This document shows, piece by piece, positions 19,307 to 30,431 of a stretch of DNA of 64,000 bases. The first letter of the stretch is position 1. Each line of letters opens with the position of its first letter. A program made the translations under genes and the position numbers. This DNA comes from Roridomyces roridus (Eukaryota > Basidiomycota > Agaricomycetes > Agaricales > Mycenaceae): NCBI GenBank assembly GCA_029378245.1, contig JARKIF010000003.1, positions 806,001-870,000 of the forward strand, given 5' to 3'. A model generated the notes under the pieces. It did not search any database, had not been told where the DNA came from, and worked only from the letters and a program-made list of their open reading frames with translations.

Positions 19307-20829
19307 TTACAATTTACCTCCTGCCTTGCTAGATTCATCCTTCTCCGTCCCCTTTGCCGCCTCTTCTTCGGCCGCCTCATCCTTGTCCTGATCCGTCTTG
19401 GACTCGGACTCGTCCAGCTTGAGCTGACGCCCAATGGCATCTGTGATCGCACCGACGAGGTCTTCTGCGGTCGCAGGCTCTTTCACCTTCACCTCCTCGT
19501 CCTCTCCCTTCACCTCTCCCTCGTCCTCTCCCTCGTCCTCCTCTCCCTCCACCGGGCTCTTCGTCTTAATCTCCGTCTTGGCCCACAAATCCATCAACTC
19601 CTTCTCCCACCCCAACTCCCGACAAAGCTTGCTCACAACCTCATCGCACTTGCCCAAGAGCACAAGATCGTTCGGCCTCCGTCCAATACTACCAACCCGG
19701 TCGAGGTTGATGAGCACGCGGGGGCATGAGGCGCCCGCGCGTTCTGCGAGTCCAGCGAAGGGTTGTACAGTCAGCGATGTGCCCATTACGATGAGCAAAT
19801 CAGCCTTTGCAACGTTGGGTATGGCTTTAATGAATTCGTCGGGGAGCTGTATACAAAATTGGAGTTTAGTGTTATTCAGGATATGTCAAACCGAGACAAT
19901 AACGAACCGATTCGCCAAAGAATACGATATCTGGTTTGACGAGTCCACCACACTTGCCGCACTTGGGCGTCTCCTTTGCGAGAATCTTGCGCTTCATCTC
20001 ATCATCGTCGAACGGCTTGTGACAGTCGATGCAGCGCTGCGACGCAAAACTACCGTGCGCCTCGATAATCTTGTCGTCTGGCACGCCTGCTATACGTTCT
20101 AGGACGTCAATGTTCTGCGGAGCGGTCAGCCTCAGTCTGGGGCCAAATCCGAGTCACAGACCTGAGTGAAGCATGTGTGAAGAAGCCCGTGCTTTGCCAA
20201 GAGACGAATGAACGAATGGGTAATCGTGGGTCGGAATTTGCCTGGGTAGAGCTCTTGCGCAAGGGTATAGACTGCGTAAGCAATGAGTTAGTCAACAGCC
20301 TGGGCAGACGAGAACAGCTCTGCTAACATGGGACGGGGTTCTTTCGAAAGAAATTGATCTCGAATACAGCTTCGGGGTACGGGAGGTTGAGTCTGGCTAG
20401 ATTAGCCTGTACTCGATACGTATTAGCTTAGCTTGCAGAGGAAGTGGAAGAGGAATGCGCACGTAGAGACCTAGGAGGCGGACTTGAATTCCGAAGAACA
20501 TGGTGACTAGCAGAACTAACCAGTCTCGGGCGAGCGAAAGTCTGCCGACGTTGAATAGGACGCCATAAGCAAGACGTTAAGGCCAATGCACACCTGGGAT
20601 GCCTGCAGCCGTGCTCACGCCTATGACCACATGAGCTCACTACCCTATACATCGGGAGAAGTTGGGACAAGACTCACCAGCACCAAGCTACCCACCAACC
20701 ATGAACGGCATACTCCCAGAACAAGTCGAGACGCACCATAAGCACGATATTCTTGCATTTATCCGACGCGATGTATTCAGCGAGGCTGGGTATGTCTTGC
20801 TTCTTGAGCACCTTGGCGTTCTTCGACAT
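19307..20829 (-). CDS. NAD-dependent protein deacetylase, Sir2 family (class I, SIRT2-like)
   Basis: The start is the ATG at 20829 ([14 protein letters not shown]). Spliced, the Rossmann start reads [23 protein letters not shown], built from exons of 10 nt (20678-20687), 27 nt (20594-20620), 21 nt (20521-20541) and 8 nt (20463-20470), then [16 protein letters not shown]. Further on are [14 protein letters not shown], the catalytic His in [12 protein letters not shown], four zinc Cys (CIDC and CGKCGG), [10 protein letters not shown] and the NAD-binding [13 protein letters not shown]. The C-terminus is a long acidic Lys/Glu/Asp tail, expected to be disordered. These are the hallmarks of the yeast Hst2/human SIRT2 group, which deacetylate histones and tubulin; the acidic tail is unusual in length. 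Confidence 0.88.
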
Positions 20830-21059
20830 TGTTTGTTGCTTGTTGTCGGGAAGTGAAGTAGAGCGTGCTGCGGGTCCGTAGGGAGGTGAGAACACCAGAG
20901 GAAGTGTGCGGAGTGGGTATATATGCGAACAGCAGCGATGATTCGTATTCAATCAAGAGATGTAAGATAAAAGTCAAGAAGCTAAGCGCCGGTCCGTTAG
21001 GCGCGCAAGGTCTGCGCAAGGTATGTATTGTCCGCAGTCTACGGCTACGATAAATAAAA

Positions 21060-23268
21060 CTACTGTGGAGGCTTCCAGTCTTTCAACCACTCCTTCACAA
21101 AGAAAATCATCTCCTCATGAATCTTCCGAATATCCTTCGGCTCATCAGCAAGATTCAGCAATCCCCACTCATCCCAGTGATGCACACCCCCAGGGATGAC
21201 CTTGAACGGCCTCATCACCGTATCTTCACGCTCCCAAGCGTAGTCACTGTGCGGCGTCTGTGGCCTCCACGGATCCACCTCGCCGTCAATGATAGCCAGC
21301 CGGTCTGCAGCAATGTCAAAGTCTCCCAGCTCATTCACCACAGTGACATTCGGCATCAGAGGTACGGCGAAATGTTTCCCTGGAGGGAAGGCCTGCGTTG
21401 CTGGATGAGCATCAAGGGAGGAGCAAGCAGACGGATATGCTGACCTGGCGGCAGACTTTGGACTCGTACCCGAGGGTGAGCAGCTTGGAGACGATCCGGG
21501 GGTGTTCCGCATCCGGAGGGGCCGTCTGATAACAGAGTCAATGTCGTTCTTCATTTCACAAAGAACGTACGGAGAAGTAGCCCCACTAGAGCAGAGTGAG
21601 AATATGACCCAAGATACGAAGGTAACGAGACGAACCTCGGTGCAGACTTGGAACAGCCAGAGACGCCAATCCTGACTGAGGTCCGTGTCCTCGTATTTGG
21701 TGTCGTTGTAGGTCCCAAAGCACTAACAAACGATCAGCGCCATCACCGACAAGTGGACTATCAGCACACCTCCTCTGTGGTGAATCCCTCCGGGCAACGC
21801 GACACAATGTGCTGATTCACCATAAGCAACTTCACAAATAATCTCATGAAGCAGTGAACGCACCGTCTTGATGTAATTTGCATAGTTGAGGATCGTGAAA
21901 TCGACCGCCAGGCCACCAGGAAGAGTGAATTTCCGGCGGGGAGAATCAATCGGCAGCTCGCTCAATGACGAAACCCCTGCCCCGAACGGCGGTTTGTCGA
22001 GGGCTTCGCAAAAGTCATCGAAAGTGGAGGACGCGAAATCGGGGTGCCAGCACCTGGACTGCCAAGAGCCCAGCGGAGACTCGAGAACAGAGGCAAAGTC
22101 ATCGTCGTGTCGAAGGCCCCCAAGGCCAAACAGTCTCTTGAGCGGACCCTTGAGACGTTTATTGGAGAGGATCGAATCGATCGTCTTGATCGAGTTCTCC
22201 AGATGCGCAGAGCAAGCTGGGTCTGCGGCTTTGCGGATGATTTCCATGTACTCCCAGTTGAGGATGTCGGCGTGGGTGACACCTGGAAAACATAAGAAGG
22301 CAAAAGGAGCAGCCACAGGGTCACGAACCGCTGGAGGCGATGGCGCCGTAGACGAGGTCCGGATATAGGATCTTCATATGGGCAGCCCGGGCACCAGCAT
22401 ACGACCCCTGTTGTCCGTGAATGAGCGAAGCGGGTGAGAGAGTACTGTACATACACCGTAGTAGATCCAAGGAGTGTTTGGGGCCGTCAAATCCTCCTCG
22501 ATATCGGAAAACTTGACGTTGGCCATAAAGTTGGCGCTGTCCGCAGCCGACTGAGCGTTATTAAGCCATCTTGATTCTTATTGAAGACGAAATTCGTGTA
22601 TCGCAGGACGAGACACACCTGAGGTTGTCGGTCGTAAAGTCGGGCACGGGGATGGATTTTTCTGACGCATGTCAGTACAGGAAAGCGAAGGTGCGAGTAA
22701 CATACCATAGTACCGGTGTTCCAGAACGATACCAACCCCGCCAGTGCTGCGGGCAAGTATCTCCATGATACCTAGAGAAGGCTCAACAGGCGAAATGGTC
22801 CAGAAGCATAGCACGAACCCGTGTCAAGGAACGGAATTCGGTCCTGGAGAACGCGTCAAGAGAAAGTCTTCAAGCGAGCAAGACACGCACAATACCACTG
22901 GTTTCGCCCCCGTCAAGAACAAATACAGGCCCGCCCTTCTCTGCGTTGTAATGACGCGTGTTGATCCAGTAGCGCTGCAGCCATGTCGCATTGGACGACT
23001 TGTCAAAGTGGTCCAACGGTTGCTGGAACCACTGAGCTTCAAACCCAGCAGAGTCGCCTTCCTCGTTCTCTGGTGGTGGCCGCACAAAGTCCCCGTCTTG
23101 AATGACCAGTTTCGGTTGTGTAGTAGCTGCCGCAGCCGCTGCCGCCTTGTCGAGTTTCCAGAGATTGACTCCTTGGGCTCCGAGTAGACGCAGCTGCTCC
23201 GTGTTTTGAGTAGCGCGAGCTGAGAGACCCAGCACGAGCAATTGCAGAACGCGTAGTCCCAGGTGCAT
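21060..23268 (-). CDS. Secreted serine peptidase, family S28 (prolyl carboxypeptidase-like)
   Basis: A signal peptide at the ATG 23268 (MHLGLRVLQLLVLGLSA) precedes a proregion, then FEAQWFQQPLDHFD and RYWINTRHYNAEKGGPVF, the classic S28 opening. GIVLEHRYYG, then WIYYGGSYAGARAAHMK with the nucleophile Ser in GGSYAG, follow; the Asp is in IIDGEVDPWRPQ and the His in PGGVHHWDEW near the C-terminus. Exons are joined by short introns. Members cleave after proline in secreted or vacuolar compartments; fungal ones help digest Pro-rich peptides at acidic pH. The gene is divergent from 23449 with only 180 bp between starts. Confidence 0.87.
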
Positions 23269-23448
23269 GGTGGTGAGATAACGAGAAACGGTAGCTGCTT
23301 ACATACGCGCCGCCGCGGCTGTCTCCGCCCACGATGCTCGTTTTCTTGTGCTACGATGCTCTTCAGCTTCAGCATGTCTCTGTCTCTGTACCCTATGTAA
23401 CGGAATCAATCGACTTCTCGGAACCCCTGTTTTTGAACCCCTTCACTC
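23269..23448. promoter_or_regulatory. Bidirectional promoter with a 20-bp motif shared with the CoaE/GLE1 promoter
   Basis: The 180 bp between divergent starts contain TAGCTGCTTACATACGCGCC at 23292-23311, 24 bp upstream of the minus-strand ATG. The identical 20-mer occurs at 26961-26980, 25 bp upstream of the minus-strand CoaE ATG. The same distance in two unrelated genes argues for a core-promoter or leader element. Confidence 0.55.
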
Positions 23449-25100
23449 ATGTCTACTCCTCCACGACGTTCTGGTCTGAGAGAGCGCAAGCCGCGGCCGG
23501 CCTCTACCGTCGGATCGTCTTCGCCCACTAAAAAGAAGCGCACTTCTACTGGCGGAGACTTCAAGAACAAGAGGTCGAAAGTGGAAGTGGATGACGAGGA
23601 GCTCTATCCAAGTGATCCGCGGTTCGAGAAAATCGACCGCCTCTTGGGGCCCAATGCCAGAAATTTGATCAAACAAGCTGTTCTCTATGAATTTTGTGGA
23701 GTAGTAAGCGCCTTCACCGCGAATCTTCGCCCTGGTTGACTCTCTCTCTCTCTCCAGCGCTCCCGGGCCTATACATTCGCAGATGTTTCTCCCGAGGTTC
23801 TGGACACGTTCGTTCACCAGCCGGACCCGGGCTTACGGTACGAGATCTCCCTTGGGGAACGTCCAAGCATAGATGCCCTGGAGGGCGCATCGAAAACCCC
23901 GGCCGAGCGTCTCTCGGACGACGACTATTTCAAGAAAAAGCTGGATGAGCTACAAGGCTCGCCACACGTCCGAAACGTCGCTCGTTATCTCTCTGTGGAT
24001 GCAAGTATTACCCTGGATCTCCAGTGCTGCTACCGCTAACGAGTGCAAAGCTCGTTAGAAGTGTCCCACCGAACGTCTCGGAGCTGTAGCGTCCCGATTT
24101 GGTACGTGAGCCTGGCAGTTGTTATCATCTTGCGCTGAAGGCAGTTCCAGCTGCAGAACGCGTAAATCACGGTGAGGAACACGATAAACTGGTGTTCAGC
24201 CCTCCTGACATTCGGCAGGGTGTTTACTCCGAAATATGGAAGGCTATACAGGGGGAAACACGATTAGAATGTGGCAGTAGCAGCCAGCAATGGCTCAATG
24301 GACGTGGAATCACGGTCTCAAAGCATCGCCCAGGATGTCGCCGAACTCTGTCGGAGGTTCGTGCGCTTGTTCCCCTCATACTGCAGCTAAAACACCTGGA
24401 AACGAACAGCAAGAAGGACTCGTTCGTCAACGTCCTCACCGACGGTGAACAGTGGCGATTTATCCACATCCGCCGGACTAGAGCTAATCGCGAGCAATTC
24501 GACGATATGCCATTCACTTGCACAATGTCATTGCCATTGGAGGTCCGATTTCCTAAACACGGAATGCCTGTGCTTAAGCTGCTTGTGGCTGCGGTACGTC
24601 GAGGGCGCACACGACCTGTCTTTGTGCTAACATGGATCTCAGATGCTCGGAGACGTAGACGAGTTCCCGCTCTTGGCGAGAATGTTTCAAGCAGAGTTGC
24701 GCGCCATAGTATGGAACAATGGCTTTATATTTCACTTCAAGTATGTAGCCCAAAGGGTAGTGATTTGCTTATACGCGCCTTCACGACAAAGCTCTTGGTT
24801 CCCATGAATGGACTCAGGGCAAGCGTTCAGATGCGCATGCAAAACGCGCCCCGTACGATGCGCCATGGCCCTAACAATAATTGCTTGGGCGAGAAGGGAG
24901 AGGTAGCATCTTCTTGCGCAGTAGCAGGAGAGTCCTCCTTTGAGAGGGAAGGTGAGTTCTGCTTGAGGACGGGTGGAAGGTGCTCTTCCGGGGCGGGAGG
25001 AAGGTCAGGCTGGAGGACGAGAGGAGAGTCCTCCTTTGGGACGAGAGGCTGGACAGGAGGAGGGTCCTCTTTCGCCAAGCGCCAGGAATGTCGCTACCTA
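23449..25100 (+). CDS. Hypothetical nuclear-type protein, 3' structure unresolved
   Basis: The first exon (23449-23703) encodes MSTPPRRSGLRERKPR, then a basic KKKRTS and KNKRSKV stretch like a nuclear localisation signal, and DPRFEKIDRLLGPNAR. It joins in phase 0 across 23704-23757 to a second exon reading RSRAYTFADVSPEVLD and DDDYFKKKLDELQ up to about 24000. Beyond that, protein-like pieces continue in several frames (VNVLTDGEQWRFIHIRR near 24430; LPLEVRFPKHG near 24540), but I could not find canonical joins that keep phase. Either the gene has unusual splicing or its 3' half is decayed. The family is not recognised. The last part overlaps the antisense F-box gene, so the end given is only the limit of visible coding signal. 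Confidence 0.4.
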
Positions 25101-26010
25101 TAATGCCCCACTCCGTAGTCTGCGCAAGGCGTCGAAAGACAATCCTGTCTCTGATCTCGGCGTCTACCTCCGACGGGAGATCATCCACTCCAAATGCCGC
25201 CGTCGACTCGATACACTCCAATTCAGGGCACATGGTGCTCAAGAATGCGACGAAATCGGCGTTTGCCTCGCGCACCACGAGTCTCTTGACTGCCGTCAAG
25301 TTGGGGAACCTTGACGGTAGATCGATCAAGCTGCGCGGCGGATAGAAGGTACCTCGTGGGGCATTGACGAGGAGCGCCGGGGGCGGGGAGGTCCAAGCGA
25401 ATGTGATGTACACATCGGTGAGGCAGTCTGGGTACCAGTCCCCGAAGAAACCGTACACAGGATCCCGCTCCATATTCCAATACCAGTAGGTCGGGAGGCA
25501 GTCGACGAGGACAAAATGGAGGGAGGTGATATTGGGAACCCAGTCGCATATGACGTTCCTGAGTTTGCCGAGAGGGATGCCGTAGTAGGGGTCTCTTTCG
25601 GAGGTCAAAGAGTGCTCTACGACATTCTCCTCGGTTGGGTCTGCGACGTACTTGGCCAGTTCGGCGCATTGGCTGCCGTACTCATCCTCGTGTCTCTGGT
25701 AGATCGAGACGGTGAGGGAGCGACAGTTTTGTGCCAAATACTGTTTCACGTCGGTGATGCCTGCGAGTCTGAAGGCCAGGCCGGGAGAGCGACAGTTTTC
25801 GAAGAGGTGCACCATGAGGGACTGGGAGGTTGCCCAGACATCACGAAGAATAATGGGGACCACAATGCTCAGCCATTCGCGGCTGACTAGCATCCAGCTA
25901 GTCATCGAATACGCGTGTCGATGACTGCTAGTCGAAAGACAATGCCAGCCATGGCGTAGGATGAGCTCGACCAGCTCTGGAGGGAGCATTTGAGACAGGA
26001 AATTAATCAT
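24871..26010 (-). CDS. F-box-type protein
   Basis: A single open frame from the ATG at 26010 (MINFLSQMLPPELVELIL); a second start at 25989 is possible. The first 45 residues fit an F-box: LPPELVELIL, SMTSWMLVSREWLSIVVPIIL. The rest lacks clear leucine-rich repeats but has the spaced hydrophobic blocks of basidiomycete F-box proteins, ending at TEWGIIGSDIPGAWRK. The final ~60 residues are Ser/Leu/Arg-rich (RRTLLLSSLSSQRR) and derive from a short tandem DNA repeat at about 24930-25080, so the native end may be earlier or spliced. F-box proteins recruit substrates to SCF ubiquitin ligases; the target is unknown. Confidence 0.65.
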   Translation of the reverse strand: MINFLSQMLPPELVELILRHGWHCLSTSSHRHAYSMTSWMLVSREWLSIVVPIILRDVWATSQSLMVHLFENCRSPGLAFRLAGITDVKQYLAQNCRSLTVSIYQRHEDEYGSQCAELAKYVADPTEENVVEHSLTSERDPYYGIPLGKLRNVICDWVPNITSLHFVLVDCLPTYWYWNMERDPVYGFFGDWYPDCLTDVYITFAWTSPPPALLVNAPRGTFYPPRSLIDLPSRFPNLTAVKRLVVREANADFVAFLSTMCPELECIESTAAFGVDDLPSEVDAEIRDRIVFRRLAQTTEWGIIGSDIPGAWRKRTLLLSSLSSQRRTLLSSSSLTFLPPRKSTFHPSSSRTHLPSQRRTLLLLRKKMLPLPSRPSNYC

Positions 26011-26129
26011 CCCCCCTGTTTCGCTACTAACATGAGTCGCTGATGCTCGGAGTATTGGCGAGAATGTCTTACCTAGACAAGTGGAGAGCAGATGGTCTAA
26101 GTAGTGTGAACCGCGGTGCAGACTTGAGT

Positions 26130-26936
26130 TTATGCTATTTTCATTTTCATGGACCGAGACAGAGTTCTCCAGCCAAGTGTAACAAGCGCAGAGCATAAAC
26201 CCCACGGCGGCAAAAGCCAAGTCAACCTCCACGTCCAGCCCGCCTGCCGATCCAGCGCCTGCACCAGCAAGTCGACATGCGCCTCGAGATCCGCAAGCGA
26301 CCCGCTGTTGTCGATGACGCGGTCTGCGTACTGGACCTTGTCGGCGATGGGTATCTGAGAATTGAGGCGCGACAAGGCATCCTCGCGGGAGGAGCCGTCT
26401 CGTTGCATGAGGCGCGCAAGTTGGACATCGGCGGAGCTGAAATCTCGTCAGTGTATGGTTGGCGTAGGAAGGACAGAAGGCGCACCAGTAGACGACGACG
26501 ACGGTGCCGACCCACTTCCACAGCGGGCCCTCAATCAAGAGTGGCACGTCCATAATGCAGTACTTGCTTCCGCCAATCCACTGCTTTATAACGCCCCAGA
26601 GAAGAGCCTTGCGCACGGCCGGGTGAACGATCGAATTGAGCTTTCGCCGTTTCGCCTCGTCGTTGAAGATAATGGAGCCCAGCTTCTTGCGGTCCAGTGT
26701 CCCGTCCTCCTGCAAGACCTCCGGTCCAAAGAAGGCGGTGATCTTGGCGAGTGCCGGGGTCCCTGGTTCGACGACCTGGCGGGCTATGATGTCGGCGTCG
26801 ACAACAGGAATGCCTTTCGTCTTGAGCATGTTGGAGACGCTCGATTTGCCGGTGGCAATCCCACCAGTGAGTCCGACCACTGATTCTTGACGTTAACGAT
26901 GCACCGAGAACCAAGACATGAGCGGTCACCAAGCAT
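26130..26936 (-). CDS. CAB5: Dephospho-CoA kinase
   Basis: Three exons (26930-26936, 26486-26885, 26130-26436) join in phase to 237 residues. The first coding exon is only 7 nt, giving MLESVVGLTGGIATGKS with the P-loop at residues 10-17; without it the frame has no ATG. VDADIIARQVVEPGTPALAKI, FNDEAKRRKLNSIVHPAV and IMDVPLLIEGPLWKWV are diagnostic of CoaE, and the lid continues with LARLMQRDGSSREDALSRL. A hydrophobic C-terminal segment (LTWLLPPWGLCSALVTLG) suggests membrane association, as in other fungal forms. It catalyses the last step of coenzyme A synthesis, phosphorylating dephospho-CoA at the 3' position. Divergent from GLE1 with a 109-bp gap. Confidence 0.9.
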
Positions 26937-27045
26937 GAAGACGAGGTTCAGTGAAGAGTGTAGCTGCTTACATACGCGCCTTGTTTTGACCTCTCCTCCC
27001 ATCACACGCGAGAAGAGGAAAGCGCTCGCTTTCTCGCCCTATACA
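26937..27045. promoter_or_regulatory. Bidirectional CoaE/GLE1 promoter
   Basis: Only 109 bp separate the two start codons. The 20-mer TAGCTGCTTACATACGCGCC lies at 26961-26980, as in the promoter at 23269-23448. Confidence 0.55.
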
Positions 27046-29080
27046 ATGCGTTTCAGCGTTCCAAGATCCCTGTCCCCGTCCCCCGTACGCCGGTAATGAG
27101 CACCGTGACACTCAAACATTTCTAGCCCTGATCGAGAATGCAGTCACAGCCAACAACCCCGACGGAATCAATCCACCTTTGGTCTCTTGGACTCGGACGA
27201 CTCGGAATCGGATGGGGCCGACGACTCGGACGACTCGTTCTGCTACGCCTCCGAGTCTGAAGTCCCACAACCACCAATGTAAGCCCCTCTGAACACGAGG
27301 CATGTCTCGGCTACAAGTCAGACAGAATACAACGCGCAAAGTTAAAAAGCACGGCGGAGCAGCGACATGTCGAAGATACTGTTACTGCGATACGACTACG
27401 CACGCGACATCACGACCCGTACGAGGAGTGGGAGAAACAGACGCGCAAAGATGCCTTTGTGCGTTATCTTGATTATACTCGGAACTGAACTCATCGTACC
27501 ACAGCGTGTCGCTCGAAAAAAGCAGACGGCCATTCAACTCCAGATGCACGACCAGCTGGATGCAGCCCGGAATCAAGAGTCCCAGCGGTTAGCTGTACTC
27601 CATTCGCGGCAGATGGCCGAGGTGCAGGCACAACTCGATTCCATGAAGTTGCAGCAGCAGAAGGAAGAGGACAGGCTACGACAGGGATGGCAGGAGCGCG
27701 ATCGGCTTCTTTGGAAACGAATCGACTCGGTCATCCAGCTGGAGGAGGACAAGGTCCGCGCCCGACTCGAGGCAGAGCGGAAGATACGAGAGCAGGAGGA
27801 ACGGAAGCGGCAGGAGGAGGATATGAGGAAACGTCTCTTGGAGGAGAAGCGGCTAAAGGAGGAGGAGGAGAAGCAGAAGGCTGTTGAGGAGGAGAAGAAG
27901 CAGAAGTTGGAAGAAAAGAAACAGAAGGAGGAGCAGGAGAGGCAGCGACTGCAGCACGAAAAGGATGTCGCGGCTCGCATCGAGGCTGAAGGCGAGTACC
28001 GCAAGGCTGCCGGTCTGAGCTCCCCGCGAGAAGATTGGGTCTATGCTCGGTCAACGCTCATGGTCTGCTACCCTTCCTCATATCTTCTCGCTCTTGCTAA
28101 CGACTAGACAGAATCACAAGGAAAATTACACGAGGCCCATCAAGTCGGATAAGGCCAGGAGGGCTGCTTGGGGAGAGCAGCGACGAAAGATCACACCCAG
28201 GATCGGACAACTAACCAACGACCCCCGAACAATCAGGGAGACCGTACGTCCACCCTTCCTTGGGCATAACCAATACTCATCAACGTTCGCAGACCGATTT
28301 CATTCACGACAAGATACTCGTGCCCCCACAACCTCACCCACCCATGCTCTACCACGGTCTCTTATCCTCGCTGGCCAAAACTATCCTCATGCAAGCCGAA
28401 ACGGAGGTGACCGCAGAGAAGAAGGCCGCGATCCCTCTTGCCCAGGTCGCATTCACCCTTCTCGACCGACTCGAGTCATTCCCGGAGATCTTCTTCGCCA
28501 AGCTCGTGCAACGGTGTGGCGGCTGGCCCATTCCCTGTGGAGTTCCCGCAGCAAAGGACTTTGACGGCCGGGCGTGGAAAGACGACGCCGAGCGCACGAA
28601 AGTGATGGGGTACCGTCGCAGTGTGGAGCAGAGCGCCCACTTTGAGCAGGTCGTGGAATATATGAATCGGGTCGCGGGGAATATGCGTCTGTACTGGCAC
28701 ATTCTCAAGATCCCGCCACAGAACCGTCCGATGCATCATATGTTCCAGCTTCCTCGTTGCTGGACGTGGTTTGCGAGGATCATGAGCGATCATTCGTTGC
28801 TCGAGACGCCTGTCGCTGCGCAGCTCATATACAGTACGTGCATCTTCCTTTCAGATGCAGCAAATTCGCTGATAGCCATCAAGCTGCGCTCGACGTCCTC
28901 GGCGTACATGTGCTGCAGGTGTGGGGCCAGCAGTGGGTCAAGATGCTCGAGTTGATCTACCAAGGGGCGACGGATGGGTTTGCTGATGGGAAGCTGATTG
29001 GTGGTACCACGGGCGTTGGGACGTCTGCGCGGATGCGGGTGAGGAATGAGGTGGAGCGCATTATGGCGAGTCCGCGGTAA
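27046..29080 (+). CDS. GLE1: mRNA export factor GLE1
   Basis: The start ATG at 27046 gives MRFSVPRSLSPSPVRR; splicing at a GTAATG intron joins RPDRECSHSQQ to an acidic stretch (LDSDDSESDGADD). A further in-phase exon (RLRTRHHDPYEEWEKQ) leads to a long Glu/Lys/Arg/Gln coiled coil at about 27580-27990, then PREDWVYARS and, after short introns, the conserved GLE1 domain: ARRAAWGEQRRKI, LPLAQVAFTLLDRLESFPEIFFAKLVQRCGGWPIP-like sequence, MGYRRSVEQSAHFEQ, and FQLPRCWTWFARIM. GLE1 with inositol hexakisphosphate activates the DEAD-box helicase DBP5 at the nuclear pore during mRNA export. The frame apparently starting at 27367 is out of phase upstream and is not the native start. Confidence 0.88.
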
Positions 29081-29135
29081 TATTGGCCTCTGTACTACTT
29101 ATGCTTTGCACATGCTATTGGGTCTAGCTAATCAT

Positions 29136-30264
29136 TCACTCGGGCAGCAGCGCCGTCTTCAAGAATTGGGTAATCTCATCGAAATGAGCACCATACAGCA
29201 CCTCCGCATCCTGCGCATAATCAAATGCATGGCCCTTTCCTTCGACTTCAATCAGCCGTACAGGCACGCCCGCCCGGTCAAGCAGCGTCTTGAGATGCCT
29301 CGACTCTATCGGCAGCACCAACATATCAGTTGCCCCATGATACAAGAACGTAGGCGGCCAGCTCGATGTGATGTTGAGCTGCGGGAATACCCCGTGGTGC
29401 TGCGAGGGGATGACCTCCTTCATGGCGTCTTGCAGCACCAGCGGGTCTGCGGTACCAGCACTGCTGAGGACAGACCGCATCCTCTCGGAGAGACTGGGTT
29501 CGTGTTCTGCGGTGAAGTAGTCTATCGCTGTGCCGAGCTGGAGACACAGTCGCGAGAGGCTCATGCGGAGGCTCTTGTCGGGGACGAAATCTGCTAGTGG
29601 GGGGAGGGAAGTATGATTTGGGTGGAGGAACTCGGCATAGTCTGAGACGTTCAGCCCGAGGTACGGTTTTGGGGTGAGGTATTGAGGCGTCTATGCAAGT
29701 AAAATTAGAGGCGGCGGGCACTGTGCGGCGGTAAGAACTTACGAAATAATTCCCGCCTTGGCCGTAGAGTGACAAAACTGCCTTGGGCTTCGGAGAAGCG
29801 TACAACGCCGCCAGATACGCGCACTTTCCGCCCCCGCTCGAGCCAGCGACGGCAATCGACTCGGTGTCGATGCCGAATCGAGCACCAGCCTCAGTTTCGA
29901 AGATCGTGTCCTCCCGGCCGAGGAAGGCAAAGAGGTCCTTGATGTCGTCGATGATGTCGTACACCGTGGCGCCGGTGAGGAGACGGTAGTCAGCTGAGAT
30001 GAAGACGATTCCAGCTGCAACCACTCGAGCTTTGTGGAAAAGAAGGAGTTGGAGAAGCTGTCCATAGCTTATACTTATTCACCGACCTTTCATCCAGTGT
30101 GGAAACCAAGTAACTCGATTCCCGACGCACAGCCCGCCACCGTGAAAATAAAGCACCGCTGGTAGTCGTCGAGTCGAATTGTTTACAGATAGATCGGGAG
30201 GATAGACGTTGCAAAGGATGGGCACGTCCCCGACTTTCTTGTAGCAGACGTCGATACAGTTCAT
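29136..30264 (-). CDS. Alpha/beta-hydrolase (HSL-like), copy 1
   Basis: Exons 30087-30264, 29743-30029 and 29136-29690 join in phase to 339 residues. The oxyanion-hole motif HGGG is at residues 41-44; the nucleophile elbow is AGSSGGG (GxSxG); the acid is probably in the GATDMLVLPIES loop and the His is in GKGHAFDYAQDA. This is the hormone-sensitive-lipase/carboxylesterase side of the fold. No signal peptide is evident, so it is probably intracellular. A paralog with identical intron positions is at 39696-40859 on the other strand. The substrate is unknown; short acyl esters are usual for the family. Confidence 0.85.
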
Positions 30265-30431
30265 GGTGGGTTAGATAAAGAAGAAAGCTGTTACTGACAG
30301 CTCAATCATTAAACTTGAAGCGCTCATAGGACGGGCCGAAAGACTTCCTTTTTTGGGACGTTGAAAGTTGCGGCCGCAGTGCTGGAGAAGTTCGAGTTGA
30401 AAACTGAAAGCACTGAATATTCCCTATGGTA

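Noticed and set aside
27367..27500. Methionine at 27367 as the start of a separate coiled-coil protein
   Set aside because: In the adjoining frame the exon upstream continues in phase as RLRTRHHDPYEEWEKQTRKDAF and joins to RVARKKQ, so this is internal GLE1 sequence.
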